Assembly (NCBI RefSeq): GCF_910596095.1
Contig: NC_056538.1
Span: forward strand, 32,855,094 to 32,919,093
From: Thunnus maccoyii
Lineage: Eukaryota > Chordata > Actinopteri > Scombriformes > Scombridae
Direction of reading: 5' to 3'
Length of the DNA: 64,000 bases
Part shown: positions 40,501 through 52,984 of the stretch, in pieces
Layout: each line of letters begins with the position of its first letter
Numbering within the stretch: the first letter of the stretch is position 1
Notes under the pieces: generated by a model
Database searches by the model: none
Told to the model about the DNA's origin: nothing
What the model saw: only the letters and a program-made list of their open reading frames with translations
Position numbers and translations under genes: made by a program

Positions 40501-41030
40501 AGACAATGCTTTAATACAATGACAGGGTACATTTTTTAGTATTAGAAAGGCACACAAGTAGGCAGCTTAGGTATAGAGTGACCCCTGTTATGCAACTCTG
40601 AAGCATTTGAGGTCAACAGGGAAAGAACATTGCCTCAGTTAAATATTGAAAAAGTAAATACCAACATGAGACGGGACTTGTTTACTTGTTCAGCGTTTAA
40701 CTAATTCACGATGTGTCCTTCACTGAAGTGCTTTTGTTGCCTAATCGTGAACACACAGTCTCCTGCATTTTTACTTTACAACTTCTGTGGTACAAATGCA
40801 CATACTCTTGGCAGCAATTAGTATTTAGAGTTGAATAAACTCAGTATTATTTTCAAGCTGTTAAAGTTTACATAAAAAAAGATCCTCTTCTCTTCTGTAT
40901 TTACTAAGCTCTGAGAGTTTGCATGTGCAGAATGCGTAAGCTTGATTGTCTCCTTTGCACATAGAAACATCCCTCCAGCTGTAAATAAAATACCACTAAG
41001 ATGCTCAGAAACCATGCATGCATGCTGCAC
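37576..41030. other. Intergenic region downstream of the cytokine gene
   Basis: No host gene is recognised. At 39692-39748 the plus frame FAKCQKCRKAVCGKCTDKN, then a stop, resembles a CxxC zinc ribbon such as ends piggyBac transposases (weak). Bases 39780-39850 resemble 49385-49445. The stretch has several A runs (39023-39041). Confidence 0.35.
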
Positions 41031-41036
41031 TTTATT
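41031..41036 (-). terminator. Polyadenylation signal of the IL-15-family gene
   Basis: TTTATT on the plus strand reads AATAAA on the minus strand, 100 bases past the stop at 41136. ATTTA words nearby downstream are compatible with a short-lived cytokine mRNA, but could be chance in AT-rich DNA. Confidence 0.55.
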
Positions 41037-41135
41037 TGTGCGCAGGTGACATGAGAAGTTCATGAAGAGGAAAACAGCTCTTGAAGTCTCTTTCCAAAAG
41101 TCCTTTGAGGGAGCATCGAGGAGCAGTTAACCAGT

Positions 41136-44100
41136 TTAGCAGTGCTCAGAGTTATTCTGCTTAAGAATTTCAAGAAGATCTGAGAGGAATTTTTCCACTT
41201 TTTCTTCCTTGTGGCTCTCACACTGAAGACACTCTGACTCTGACTGTGGGGGTGAGAGAGAGAGAGATACATTTATTATTGGCCACAGAAACAAACCTAA
41301 AGAGCAGTTGTCCTAAATTGCTTGTAGTTGATCAGGTGGAGGTCGGATGACGTTTCCCACCACAAACCAACCGCTCCAGAGTTAGTTTGTGACCGGACTG
41401 AGACCACTTCCTCTAAAGGGTCTCTATGCAGTTGTTTTGGTTGATTGCTGTGTTAAGACCTGCCCAAACGAATCACACGGAGGAGGAGAACCAACCCGTC
41501 TCGTTCAACCAGACTGAACCACGCAGGAATAAAACAAACAAGACTCAACTTTCACCAACATACCAACTTTGTTTTGCCACATTTGAACAAAACTCCCACC
41601 TCTTTGCACCTGTCCTCCCACCTTTTTTTTTTTAAAAGTTTGGCTCTGCCTTTTATTAAAGCCCCCCCCCCCCCTCTACTTCTTGATCCTGCAGTTGCAT
41701 GTTTGAGCTTCGCTGTAAAATCACAAATTTAAAACAAGTCTTGAAGGGATCTTTAAGTTTAAGGACACATATTCTGCACATTATCTTATACTGGCCCTTT
41801 ATGCAGCCCCTCAGTTCAGCCTGTGTCTGAAACAGGCCTTTTCAGCTCCTGTCCCTTTACCCCACTTTGTGTGTGCCTTTTTTTATATTCTCTTGTTTTT
41901 CCTAACTTATCTTAATGATTTTAATGCAGTTGAATTGGTGGTACGCTATGCATGCTGCTCCAGGCAAGAAAATACCAAGACTTTTTGAGGTTTAACTAAT
42001 TGTTTACTTGTTTTAACCAACAAACTAATTCTTTAGTGAAAGCTGTTTACTTCCAGCAAACATTAATTACCCGTGGCTATTGTTGGCTGGTTTGCAGCCT
42101 CATTTTTTTCCTCATGAACTGTATTTTTGTGTATTTTTCTTCTGTCGTAGAGCATGACCCAAGGCTGCTCTTACAGACTCAAGAGAGTGTATCTGCTTGT
42201 TGTTAAGCTCGTTTTATATCTAGCAAACAGATTTCCGCTGTAGTCCCCAATCAAAGAAGCCAAGGATGACATATTATTTCTGGTAACAACCCAATCTCCA
42301 ACATCTAAATACTGGACTAATCACACAAGAGATTTTTGAAGAATTTCTTGTTTTGTGTAGCAAACAGAATATGATATCAATCTGTAAAGTTCAGTAACAA
42401 TGAGCCAGTCACTGATTGATCTGCTGCTGAGATATCTGGCTCTCAAAGCTCGCCTCACTTTCCAATCCCCACCCTGCTCCAGTGTCCAGCTACCAGGATG
42501 TGATATTGCAAAACATTTAATCAACAATCCATAAAAGTCATTAATAAACCGGTGTTATCTTCCATACTTTTTGACTGGCTTGTGGCTGTGGTGAAGAAGT
42601 TGTTCTAATATACAGAGAGATTGAAGCAGACTTTGACAAATTTTAATTCTATCTTCTCTATACTTTTGACAGTTTGACGTTTAAAGCAGTATTAATTGAC
42701 TTTACTTGACAAGCTGTAAACACTACACATGTTGCTCTCCCTACTCTGTATTCCCATTTCATATTTTTCTTCAAACAGTCTCCTCAATACAATATTACTG
42801 AACAAAGTAACTCAGGACTCAAGAAGCTTATAGGTTTATATTATGACCACCAGTTTTAATTATTTCAGCTTTATTCTAAGAAATCACAGTTTGTCTGTGA
42901 TTTTGGTGGACGGCTAAGAAAAACTACAATACGCATGAGCTTCGGCCGCTGTTGCTATGGAAATGAGGCCAATCACCTAAATATACTGATACTGTATCAT
43001 AAACTACAGCTAAATAAAATCATCTTCAGCCTCTACCTTACTAATTAAACTGCGGTTCATTTTCATGTATAAGTCAAAATATACATATGTATACACACGA
43101 AAATACCTGTAATGTAAAAAGTTAAAACACACATAAGAGTAAATGCAATAAATGCGTCTTATACAACTTCAAATGACCTCTTTTACAGTATTTTCTTCCT
43201 AAAGTGGCTTTTTAAATGACTTTTACAAACCAATCACAATCAATTTATCAGTCACATTCTGCAGACTTGTAATTGTTTCTCTCTTCCTCACCTGGTCGAT
43301 GTGCCCTGCTAATGTTTTTAGCATTCCACGTAACCTTGCTACTTTGTTATTATTGGACTCCTCGAAGAGGACATTAACTTCATCAGCAAAGCAATCCAGG
43401 GTGGAGCGGGGGCAGTTCTGCTGGAGAGAGAGAGAGACAAAGAGGGGGAGAGAAAGATGACACTGTGAAGTCAACAACCTCAGTATAAAAGACTTATTAT
43501 CTTAATGAACCACAGGAGTTTTTATGTTGATGTGTATTTTTATATAATTTCTTTCATAGAGTCAGTTTTAAAGTTTCATTTCACCCAAATCACTGAAAGA
43601 AAGAATATATTTTCTCACTTCCGTAGTTGTCTCTAGCTTAGGTTATTTAGTTCTGGTATTATTTTTTCCCTTAACCTTATCACCAGACAGAATATTCATA
43701 TTGCACAAATTATTTCTTTCTACTACATGTAGGCATGGCAGCAACAGCATGGTTAAAGTTAAGGAAAGACTGAGATTATGGTTTTAAAAAAAGCAAATGT
43801 TTCTTTCAGGTTTTCTGCATAAAAGTTGGCAGTGCTACATGTCCATCCACCATCTCCACCTCCACATCTTTACTTCCTGAAATCGAGGGTCTAAGGATAG
43901 AGGAGGTTGTATTCCTATACAGATTTAAAAGCCCCCTGATGGTAATTTGAGCTGTACAAATAAAATTTGCTTTGACTTGACTTCCTGCCTCACTGTATAA
44001 AGGACATCCTGCAGTGGCTCTCAGGATGTAAATCATGCACTGCAGAACTACCTGCCAAGGGGGCATATGGTAGAAAATAAAATATTGATGAGGGCAAATA

Positions 44101-47100
44101 TTGCTAAACTGAGTGTGCAGATGAATAAACTGTGTTCAGCTCATCAGTTTGTGCACACAGATGAATAAAATGTAAAATAAAAGAAATAAAGAGAGTAGTT
44201 TAGTAAAGGATTGTGTCCAAGGGAATGAATAATAACCCTTCCAATATGACACAAAGTATTGGTGAAGAATTGCATTTTGGGGTTTTTTGCTAACATTTTT
44301 CGCTCAATAGTGGGAATTTTCTCAGGATAGCACACATATTTATAATTTTGACAATTCTGACACTCAAATGAAATGCTGGAGGCCTTTTCCTTTCCAACCC
44401 CTCCGCCCTCACAGCTGTAGAGGGCACTCTTAATTAAGAGGTAGGGTATAAATACACTGGCAAACTTTGGGAAGCCCTGAGATTGCTACAGCTACAATGA
44501 ACAATGAAACATGTGAGAAAACATGTTTCATTGCTCATTTGGGTATAGAGGATATTTTTCTTTATTTGGGGAACCATCCCTTCCACAGCTATAGCAATCT
44601 CAGTCTGAAGATGGAAAAAACCAGCTTACTTTTTACAAATTACTTTTTACAGTTTTATTAGAGCTAATAAAAAGCACATGTGTGGATGGGAAACTGTTTA
44701 TCAGTCACTGTTCCTATGTATAAAACCAGAGCAGGTCTCAGAGGTGAATCCAGGGAAACTGTAGCGCTAACTGGGCTCTGTGATGTTTGATGTTGTCATA
44801 TGAACAGTTGTGGATCACCAGAAATCACAGATATAAGCTCACACAGTAAGAATCTGGCTGACGTCCACAGGCACGCTGAGAATCCATGACTACAGTAAGA
44901 CTGTTGCCAAATGCAGGCAGCCTCTGCAGCCAGGCCAGATTTCTGACATTAGCTGAGTGATATAATGATATGTTACAATACAATCCACTTCCTAAACTAA
45001 ACATTTATATTTTAACGGCCTAAAATAGTTTCTGTTTATTCTTGTGGCTTTCTTCTCATTTCCTTTTAAATTTCTGTTTGAACTCGATTGGCTCTGATGA
45101 CTAAGATCATTTTTAGTTGAGGCAATTAACCAGCTGAGGACCTTTGTCTTCCTGAGTCTGTAAGAATTGAGTATATATGAGATACGAGGATATGATATGA
45201 TGATTATAAATGAGTCAGAGCGGAGAGAAAGCTCATACCTTGTAGTCTCCAGTGGTGGGTGTGTACAGCATGCAGTCCAGCAACTTCTGAGGAGAAAGAG
45301 AGAGTTCTGCATCAGCTCTACATCTGTACAGTCATTACAAGTCAGCTACAAACCATTTCGACCTGTCAGGTCATCCGGAACGGGTCTAATTATTCCCAGG
45401 ATCTCCTCGAAAAATGTTGAATCTGCTTTTAACTTCTGTGCTCTCAGTTGCTGGAACATGTAATTTGATCATGATGTGATGTGCATTTTATTTTGTATGA
45501 TTTACATTGGTGTTGCGGCTGCAACACCAATGTAAATCATACAGTCTGGCATTGTGTTTACACCTGGAATGAAGTGTGCAACATAAATAGCATTTTGCTT
45601 GCTTGCATGCTGTAATGATCTCTTTCATAATTCCTCTTGTAAGAGAGAGAAGTTTGGGAGTCTGTTATGCAGCATTCTTACTCACTGCCAGGATGACTGA
45701 GCAAGACCCAACAAGATGTGTTTTCATCCTGTCTTTCATAACACACTTCACCCTGAGAATCTCACAACACAAGTCGATCATTAGTTTTTGCAACATGCTT
45801 TATCTTTTCATTCCAGCCTGAGGTTATTGGTTGTGTGTTGCAAAAAAAAAACTTGGTGAATGAGTCATCTTTTATCAGGATCATTACGGTGATTAAAACC
45901 TGTGGCTGCTCTCTGAACCAGGTATGTAGCCAGTAGTAGACCTGGGTGGCACAGATGGCACAGGCCCTGATATACTTCATTTATTGTTGACTTGTTGCGT
46001 GTGTTGAATTGTCTTCTGATTAAAACCGAACTGTTGAAATAGGTTGTAGGACATCTCCGGACTGTCCTTAGTTGCTCTGGACCTTCCTGAGCTATCTTCG
46101 GCCAACCAGCTGGCTTTTCAAGTGCTGTAATGTTAACCCTACGGCAATGGCTAAACAAAGTTTTTTTTAATGTGTTATTTGGAAAAAAGTTGTGTAAAAA
46201 GAAACTCCTCCATCAACCACCAGACTCAGCCCACAGCGAGGTCAGCGCTTTCTCCCAATCAGCCTGATCCAAGGTGTTGCAGCCTTGAGATTGCTGCTAG
46301 ACTATAGGCCCTTTTGTGTTGTTGCAATAATTTAATTTTTTTCTGTTGTGTGCAAGCTGGTCTGGCAATTATAGACCCTGTGTGTAAAGATAGTGGATTG
46401 AGGAAAAGAACCGAGTGTCAGATGTGCAGATGATGGACCTGGTTCACACATGCTGGTTAGAAATGTCTCCAGCAACCCGACTACTAAAAACTGTAGTCAT
46501 CACCTTGACAGATCAGTGGAAACTCTCCAGAGGAAACACAATTAACAACCTGGTCGCCAGAATAAAACGTTGCCATTGTATGTTTCTGCAAACCACGGAT
46601 ATGTTGAATATCTACATTTCGACACGTGTAATACATATCATATCAACATTTCTACAGTGACGTAGTTCACATGAGATCTATATGAGCTGACTTTCTTCTT
46701 AGGAGGAGGAGCAGAGGTCAGTGGATAGTTGGGAGGTTTGTTGGCAGGAAGTTGGATGAGCAGAGAGCGCCAACCAACTCCCACTTCCTGTTTCAACTGA
46801 CAAAACCAGGTGTTTTTAGTGAGACGTTGGGGCATTGGCAGCTGTTTTTATTTTATTATTATTTATTTATATTACACCAAACCATGATCTTTCTCTAACC
46901 GTAACCAAGTGGTTTTTGTTGCTAAACCTAACCAGACATAAAACATCATTATTCAACTGATAATGTCCAACATTGAAATGTAGACATTCAATGTTTAAAC
47001 GTGGTTTACAGAAACGTACAACATACGCCAACGTTTTATTCTGGTGATTGGGTTGGAATTAAACATTTAGCTTCTGAAATCAATATTTTAGAAAGCTCTG

Positions 47101-48195
47101 ATGGAGCTCAGGATTTATCAGGAGGACGGCTGCTTTACTCCAAACAACCTGAACCTGGACTGCGTGTGTGTGTAGAAGAACACAGAACATTAATTAACAT
47201 TAGATCTGTCAGCGTGTCGGGAGATTTAAGTAATCAATGAAGTTACACTGCTGTGCCTCGTTAGTAAATGCACACAGCGTCTCTCTTATCGTTTCTGCTG
47301 CAACTATTTACTAACACTCAAACATTTCGCTGCTATGGGTTCACCTGCTGATTTATGTGCCATTTATAAAGCACTTGTATGTGTTTCACCATACAGTGGC
47401 ATCAAAGTAGTACGGACGCAGTTCATAGAGTGTAACAACGCAGTTTTCTGTAAAATGTGCAGATTTGGTTTTTCATTAGCTGACCAGTTACTGAAGCAAC
47501 AAGGCTGTAGGGCCATAATGAATGTGGCATGTTTGATTTATGTCTAAGTTCAAAGCTTCTCTGCTGTCTGGATTTATTTACGTTGTCACTTTATGCAATA
47601 AAATAGTAAACAGTGTCGTGCGCTGTAGAGCTGATGAGCAGCTGGTCTTCCCGGTGCATATATATACTGTACTGTATTTTAGGCTGGACAGGCTATAAAA
47701 GACGTCTATACTGTCGCGTTCAGCCTTTATAGTCTGATGCTCTGTTGGTTGAACATGTTGGATCGACAGTGTTTCGCTGTTATTATTACCTTTTGTGATG
47801 CAGAATGTTGCAAAGTAAAATGGTCACTCATATTTCAGTTTGTATATGTTTGTTCTTTTTTTCTTCTTCTAACTTTTCATAAGTTGAAGATGACCCACCA
47901 ATTTCTATACGGGCCGACCCAAAATACAATTTCTACCTACGCCACCCTTCTGAACATGATATCTAATCAGAATGTTTGATTGGAATATTTGTCACAGTTA
48001 CTGTATGTTGTTGGTTGAAAGCAGATAAAAAAGGACAGATGGTGAAATTCGTACCAAGTCTTTGTCGTTGATGAGTTTATTGACGCGGGTGATGCTGTCA
48101 AGGCTGCAGAGTTTGGGTTTGTTGCCCTGCGTCAGGACAGGCAGACAGATGCAACACAGAAGCACACTCGCAAGAGTGGGCCTCCCTCTCAGCAT
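41136..48195 (-). CDS. Interleukin-15-family cytokine (IL-15-like or IL-15), complete
   Basis: IL-15 and IL-15-like are secreted four-helix cytokines that signal through IL-2-family receptors on lymphocytes, with IL-15R-alpha as presenter. Four coding exons join in phase 0: 48055-48195, 45239-45286, 43292-43420 and 41136-41243, giving 141 residues. Residues 1-24 are a signal peptide (LASVLLCCICLPVL core). The family Cys pattern is present: NC66, DC73, EC111 and QC114, matching the two disulfides of IL-15. LYTPTTGDYKNC and CFADEV resemble the helix B region. ECLQCESHKEEKVEKFLSDL aligns with the last helix. Extra Cys are C30, C52 and C141. An AATAAA (41031-41036) follows the stop by about 100 bases. 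The short classic signal peptide and the location beside plekhg2/supt5h make il15l more likely than il15, but this is inference, so no symbol is fixed. Confidence 0.8.
41244..43291. other. Third intron of the cytokine gene
   Basis: AT-rich, with a C run (41663-41674) and no recognisable exon or mobile-element end. Confidence 0.45.
43421..45238. other. Second intron of the cytokine gene
   Basis: No exon is seen. Bases 44475-44603 are bounded by an imperfect inverted repeat (CTGAGATTGCTACAGCT and AGCTATAGCAATCTCAG), possibly a small DNA element of about 130 bp with an internal 12-bp stem (AATGAAACATGT). Confidence 0.45.
45287..48054. other. First coding intron of the cytokine gene
   Basis: It contains a perfect 22-bp hairpin at 45495-45542 and a dispersed repeat at 46860-46990 related to 30720-30860. 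No additional exon is seen. Confidence 0.5.
45495..45542. repeat. Perfect 22-bp inverted repeat
   Basis: Arms 45495-45516 and 45521-45542 are exact complements around the 4-nt loop GGCT. It lies in a cytokine intron and has no flanking duplication that I can see. Confidence 0.95.
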
Positions 48196-48199
48196 GGCA

Positions 48200-50639
48200 C
48201 TGGTAGTAAAACCATCATCTGCTTCACATTATCTGCTGCTGGCTGCTGACTCACACTACGGCATCCTCCTGGAGATAAACCGCCTCTGTGGTCTCTCATG
48301 GAGTCTCAGGTGGGTTCAGATGTAAAGCTGGGAGGTCTAGAGGTGCATCTTGATCCCACTGGAAGAAACTAGCACACACGTGTCCTCAAGATTCCTGTAA
48401 TCCAACAAGAGGGCAGTTTCGATCCCGGGACGGTCGAGAAAATCTGGATGATTCACAGTGAGAGCTTTTTAGGACTCCGGTGGACTGTTGAGGTGCGAAC
48501 AAGGCACCAAGCTGCCGGACTGCAGGTGGTGAATGACAGAGAACAGAGATCAGTCAGCCCAGAAACATGTGAAAGTGGCTCCAAAGAAAGAAACACATCA
48601 AATTTACAACTGCATTTACTCTCCGTCAGTAAATCCTCAGTAAAGTCAGGTGGTCCACTGCTGGAAAACAGTTCATTAGCAAAAAATACATAAATAAAAA
48701 TCTAAAATATGAAGCCAAATAGCTGAAATCTCAAAAGAAAAAACACCAATATAATCCATGAAAGGAAACGATAGCTTATCTCAGTGTATCACCAAGTGAA
48801 TTCTTCTCTTCAGTTCTCTGTTTTCCAACTTTAAGGGAAAGAAACTGTCCCAAAGCAGATCGGTGCAGTGAATTCCAGAAGAACGATTTTCTTACAGTGA
48901 TTCTTTTTTTTTTTTTTTTTCTCGCTTCACCAAAAGCTGCAGGAGCTGCTGAGGAGCAGACTGGTTTCCCTCTCCAGCTGGTTGAAAAGTGGGAGTCTGG
49001 AGTCTGTATGTGGGATTAATGGATGAACGATGGATAGCATGGAGACGACAAGCTTTCACCAGCGTCCTGCTCTCTATCTCACCTCACTCCTCTTCCTCTC
49101 CGTCTGCCCTTTCACTTTCTCACTCCTCCCTCTCCCCTCTTCCCCCTCCCTTTCATTTCACTATACTCTTATATGCCCTCCTCTTTTCCCAAACTCTGTT
49201 TCTTTTGCCATCTCCTCCTCCTCCTCCTTTTTTGGGATCAGTTTTCTCAGAGCCCTGCAGCTTCATAAATCATCTCAACATGCCTGCCTTTGATTTTTTT
49301 TTTACTATGATGAGAAGTTGCAAAAGACCACTTAGAAATGTTATAAAAATGGGTTCCGCTTCATAATACTTCAATTACCTGAAGCCTTTAAAGCTGATTT
49401 ATTCATTGACTGGGACTGTGTGCTGTTTGAAACATTAAAAGCACACAGCTATTTGGTAACTTCCAGTAAAAGAAACATCTTCATCCCGCTATTATTGATA
49501 CGAGCCAGCCGGAAAGTCTCCTGTGTCTCATGTCTCTCTCTCTTGTCTCTTTGAAATAAATGAAGCTAATGAGAAAATCGACTTTAAATGTCACCATACA
49601 TATTTTAAGGGGTCAATTCAGGCAAATAGCCTAAACAGTTGTTTTCCTATCCCTCAGTGGAGATTTCTGTCAAAAAAATACTCTGATACATCTCTTATTA
49701 AGAGGAACTTAATAAAACTACAGTTTCACATGTTTCAGAAAGTGTCATTTACATTTCAGACATTTTACTGGACAAAAAAAAAATTTGCATTTCTTGTGGA
49801 TTATTCATCAAAACAGTTTATAAGTTCTTGTGTAAATTACCAACTACCTACATTTTTAAAAAAAAAAAAAAAAGAAGGCATGGACACTATTATTTGTGTC
49901 TTATTGATTGGTTTAAGCTGGAATACACACATTAATACATTCTAAGAAAATAATTATTCACCAGCCAAAACACCCCTTAACAGGTTCAGTAAATAGATAA
50001 CTTGAGTTTCTTTCACCTTGTCTAGTTATAAAGCCTTCAACAAAGTGTTTGGCAGACTGGAATGTGTGTGAACACATTAAACTCCTGTGTAAATTTCAGG
50101 ACTTTGCATAAGGGAAACTATTGCTCCTCTTACCAGGAAATGACATCTTTCTGGAGTTACATACTTCACCTCTGAGTATGAAATTCACAAGAAAGAAAGG
50201 AAGTTTCTCAAAAGGGAGTCATGCATATCATGTATCGTATGTCATTTAACACTGTAAAAAAAACCCCAGAAGCTGCAGAGTTCATTACAGCCACAAAATG
50301 AAAGTGTTGGGCAGTGTTCATTCTAACATTAAGAGGACTTTTACTTAATACTTTTACTTTAATAAAGGATCTGAGTACTTTTTCTACCACTGATTGACAC
50401 TATGAACAGAACAGCATCTACTAAAATGACATGTTGGACTTGTAATGATCCACAAGTATCTAATGACTAACAACAGTGTTGAGGCCAGTCTGGGCCTGTT
50501 TCCAGCAGGAGTTTCATAAAAACTTCACATCACTCAACATAACTGAACTGAAGTTTCATCCGTCCTTTCTTTGTGCTTTTTTCCCCATAATGAGCCTCTT
50601 AGAATGTCCTCATTCAAGCTTGAGTTGTGAAGCACTTTT
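48200..50639. other. Sequence upstream of the cytokine signal-peptide exon
   Basis: An acceptor-like TTTTACTACCAG ends at 48200, four bases before the ATG, so a noncoding 5' exon further right is likely. CT-rich tracts (49080-49230) and A/T runs (48907-48920, 49858-49873) are the only other clear features. A 140-codon frame at 49523-49945 is low-complexity AT DNA. Confidence 0.4.
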
Positions 50640-52016
50640 GGGTAACGCTTTAGATTACAGCCCGCAGCGTGCAGTGTAATTACTCCGCAGTTACAGTGTA
50701 ATCTTTTGTGTTAACGGTGTAGCAGTACGGTACTTACCAATACATATATGTAGGTACCGAGGAACAAGATGTGAAGTTATGGAATAAGGGGGTAACAATT
50801 TAGGAACTTACAAATAGGCCTACTGTAATTATTGTTTAACTACCAGGTACCTATTCTATTATCATTTTTCATTTTGGCGTACTTCAAATAATAACGGAGT
50901 ACATGAGGTATGACTCACTTGTAGTGGTTTAGATTACAGCCCTCACATCCTGTCATTTTCCTGTAATTACATGCAACAAACATAATTTACTCTGTAACTA
51001 CAGAGGACAATGTGAGCACAGTTTTAATTTTACTTGCCGCAAAAAAATGGAAGAACTTAATTAACTACACAGTTTGCAATCAGAAGAGTATATGAGCCAT
51101 TTATGTGTGTTCTGATTCATAGCTCATGTTTTATCTTTAGCTATATTTATATTAGCTATAGCTATATATTTATTTCCTGGGATGAAAGGAGATCGTGCAC
51201 AGAGCTGGAAAAAATGGTAAACTTGCTCATTGAGGAGCCGTAATGCCGGACGAAAACAAATACCAGGGAGAAGACTTTCAACATTTTAATGACTTCAAAA
51301 TTGTCAACATGTGTTTACACACAAGTGAGTGACATCTCTGGTGGGTGAATTCTGTCCGCTGATGGCAGATGGAGCCACGATGCCATAAACAAGCGTCAAG
51401 TGATGAAGTTTGTTGAGATGAATGACAGCTGAGACAGTCTTCAGAGGCCGACAGTATCCATGACAACACGCCGGACCCTGGACCCTTTATTCCGAAGTAA
51501 ACGCACAGATGTACCCCGTAGTTATTTTAAGTACGCCAAAATGAAAGAGGAGCAATGTAGTTTGTTGGTAATAAGGTCATTTTGAAATAAAATCACATCA
51601 GATGTATGAAGTGCTGCAGAAGTCATCACTCCATCTTCCCTGAAACGTCCAGATTTTTACTCAGTTTTATAGTCATACTGTTCCCTGTAATAACATAACA
51701 GGTATAGTAGTTAAAGAATAACTACAGTATTAATTCTCTCTAAATTCTTCCTAGATTTCCAGATTATTGCTCAGTAGATCGTACATACTCTGTAATAATA
51801 GAATAGGTACCTGGTAGTTAAACAATAATTACAGTAGGCCTATTTGTAATTTCTTAAATTGTTACCCCCTTATTCCATAGCTTCACATCTTGTTCCTCTG
51901 TACCTACATATATGTATTGGTACGTACCGTACTGCTACACCGTTAACACAAAAGATTAAACCGTAACTGCGGAGTAATTACACTGCACGTTCCGGGCTGT
52001 AATCTAAAACGTTACG
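50640..52016. mobile_element. 1.38-kb foldback DNA transposon with long inverted repeats
   Basis: Arms 50640-50885 and about 51530-52016 are inverted copies: GTAGGTACCGAGGAACAAGA against its complement near 51900, and AATAGGCCTACTGTAATTAT against its complement near 51830. The right arm carries about 250 extra bases, partly a second copy of its own inner part. GCACTTTT at 50632-50639 and 52017-52024 is a perfect 8-bp target duplication, suggesting a hAT-like transposase. The element has no coding frame. Confidence 0.8.
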
Positions 52017-52147
52017 GCACTTTTATTCACCAGCATGAGTGTAAATCTGTGCATTTTTGTACAAATACGCAGCAGCTCAAATTTCAAAAGCAGCACTCTG
52101 TTTCTCATCAAACCCCATAAATAAATAAAGACGAGTAAAGTTCTTAC

Positions 52148-52180
52148 CCAGAGAGAGAGGGAGCTGAGCGAGGCAGGCGA
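52148..52180 (-). other. Possible noncoding 5' exon of the cytokine gene
   Basis: A 33-nt segment lies between a strong pyrimidine-rich acceptor (GGCTGTTCTTCAG) and a donor (GTAAGAAC) on the minus strand, about 4 kb upstream of the signal-peptide exon. It could also be part of a first exon or a chance match. It encodes no in-frame start for the cytokine. Confidence 0.25.
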
Positions 52181-52984
52181 CTGAAGAACAGCCAGCAGAA
52201 GAAATAAAAGCACATGAAAAGGGGGTCAGAGTTCATATTTGGAGTGCCAAGCAAAACTGAAACTGTGAGTGCATGTTGCACGTATCGAATAGCTGCAGCT
52301 CACTGTTATATGTATAATAGTTCACTCTGCTGCAGCTTCTCAGCACAATCAAACACATGAAGCCCGCAGAAATGTACAGATATGCTCTAATGACACAAAG
52401 AAACTTTACAAACTCTGTCTGTTTGTTTGTCTGTCAGGTTTTATTGACTTTTCTCTGTGCCAGAAGCAGGAAGTTGTGCAGAATATTCTATTATCAAACG
52501 TCCTACAAAGTGAGGTTGTTTTTTTTTTATATCACCAGTACAATATCCAGGTGTTTCTCATTCATGAGTCACACAATGTGAGTGAGATAAGAGGTTTATG
52601 TTTCTGCGGGTAATCTGGCCTGCAGTGTGTGTGGAGTCATGGGTGGAAGAAACACAAAGGAAACGTGCATGAAGTTTACAGCTTATGACAAACAATATTT
52701 CTTATCGTGCCAGGTCAGGTAGCTGCAGTGCACATCAATACAGAGTTCAAGTGGTGCTTATTGAGCAAAATGCTAACTTAAGCATGTTAACATACTCAAT
52801 TTTATTTTACTAATTAGCACTTAGCTGAGGCTGATGGGAGGATTTGTTTTGCAAGTACGACGACAAATTAAAATTTTGAAAAGATGAAAAGTCAGAGGAT
52901 CACCAACGTTACCAAAGTTAATCCTCTGGTGAACCAAATTTCATAGCAATACGTTCAATAGTTAAGAGATATTACAATTACAAA
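52181..52984. other. Intergenic region with a dispersed repeat
   Basis: The block about 52860-52975 (AACCAAATTTCATAGCAATA) resembles the end of a common teleost SINE-like repeat, recalled rather than searched. No gene is seen. Confidence 0.35.

Noticed and set aside
48360..48440. tRNA-like B-box word (TTTCGATCCCGGGAC) with an A-box-like word upstream
   Set aside because: No cloverleaf can be folded by eye, so neither a tRNA nor a tRNA-derived SINE is supported.
49523..49945. 140-codon plus frame
   Set aside because: AT-rich sequence with poly-A coding for Lys; no recognisable domain.
52130..52220. Signal-peptide-like minus frame (LLFLLLAVLQSP)
   Set aside because: It has no in-frame continuation to the cytokine exons; better read as a pyrimidine-rich acceptor and a small noncoding exon.
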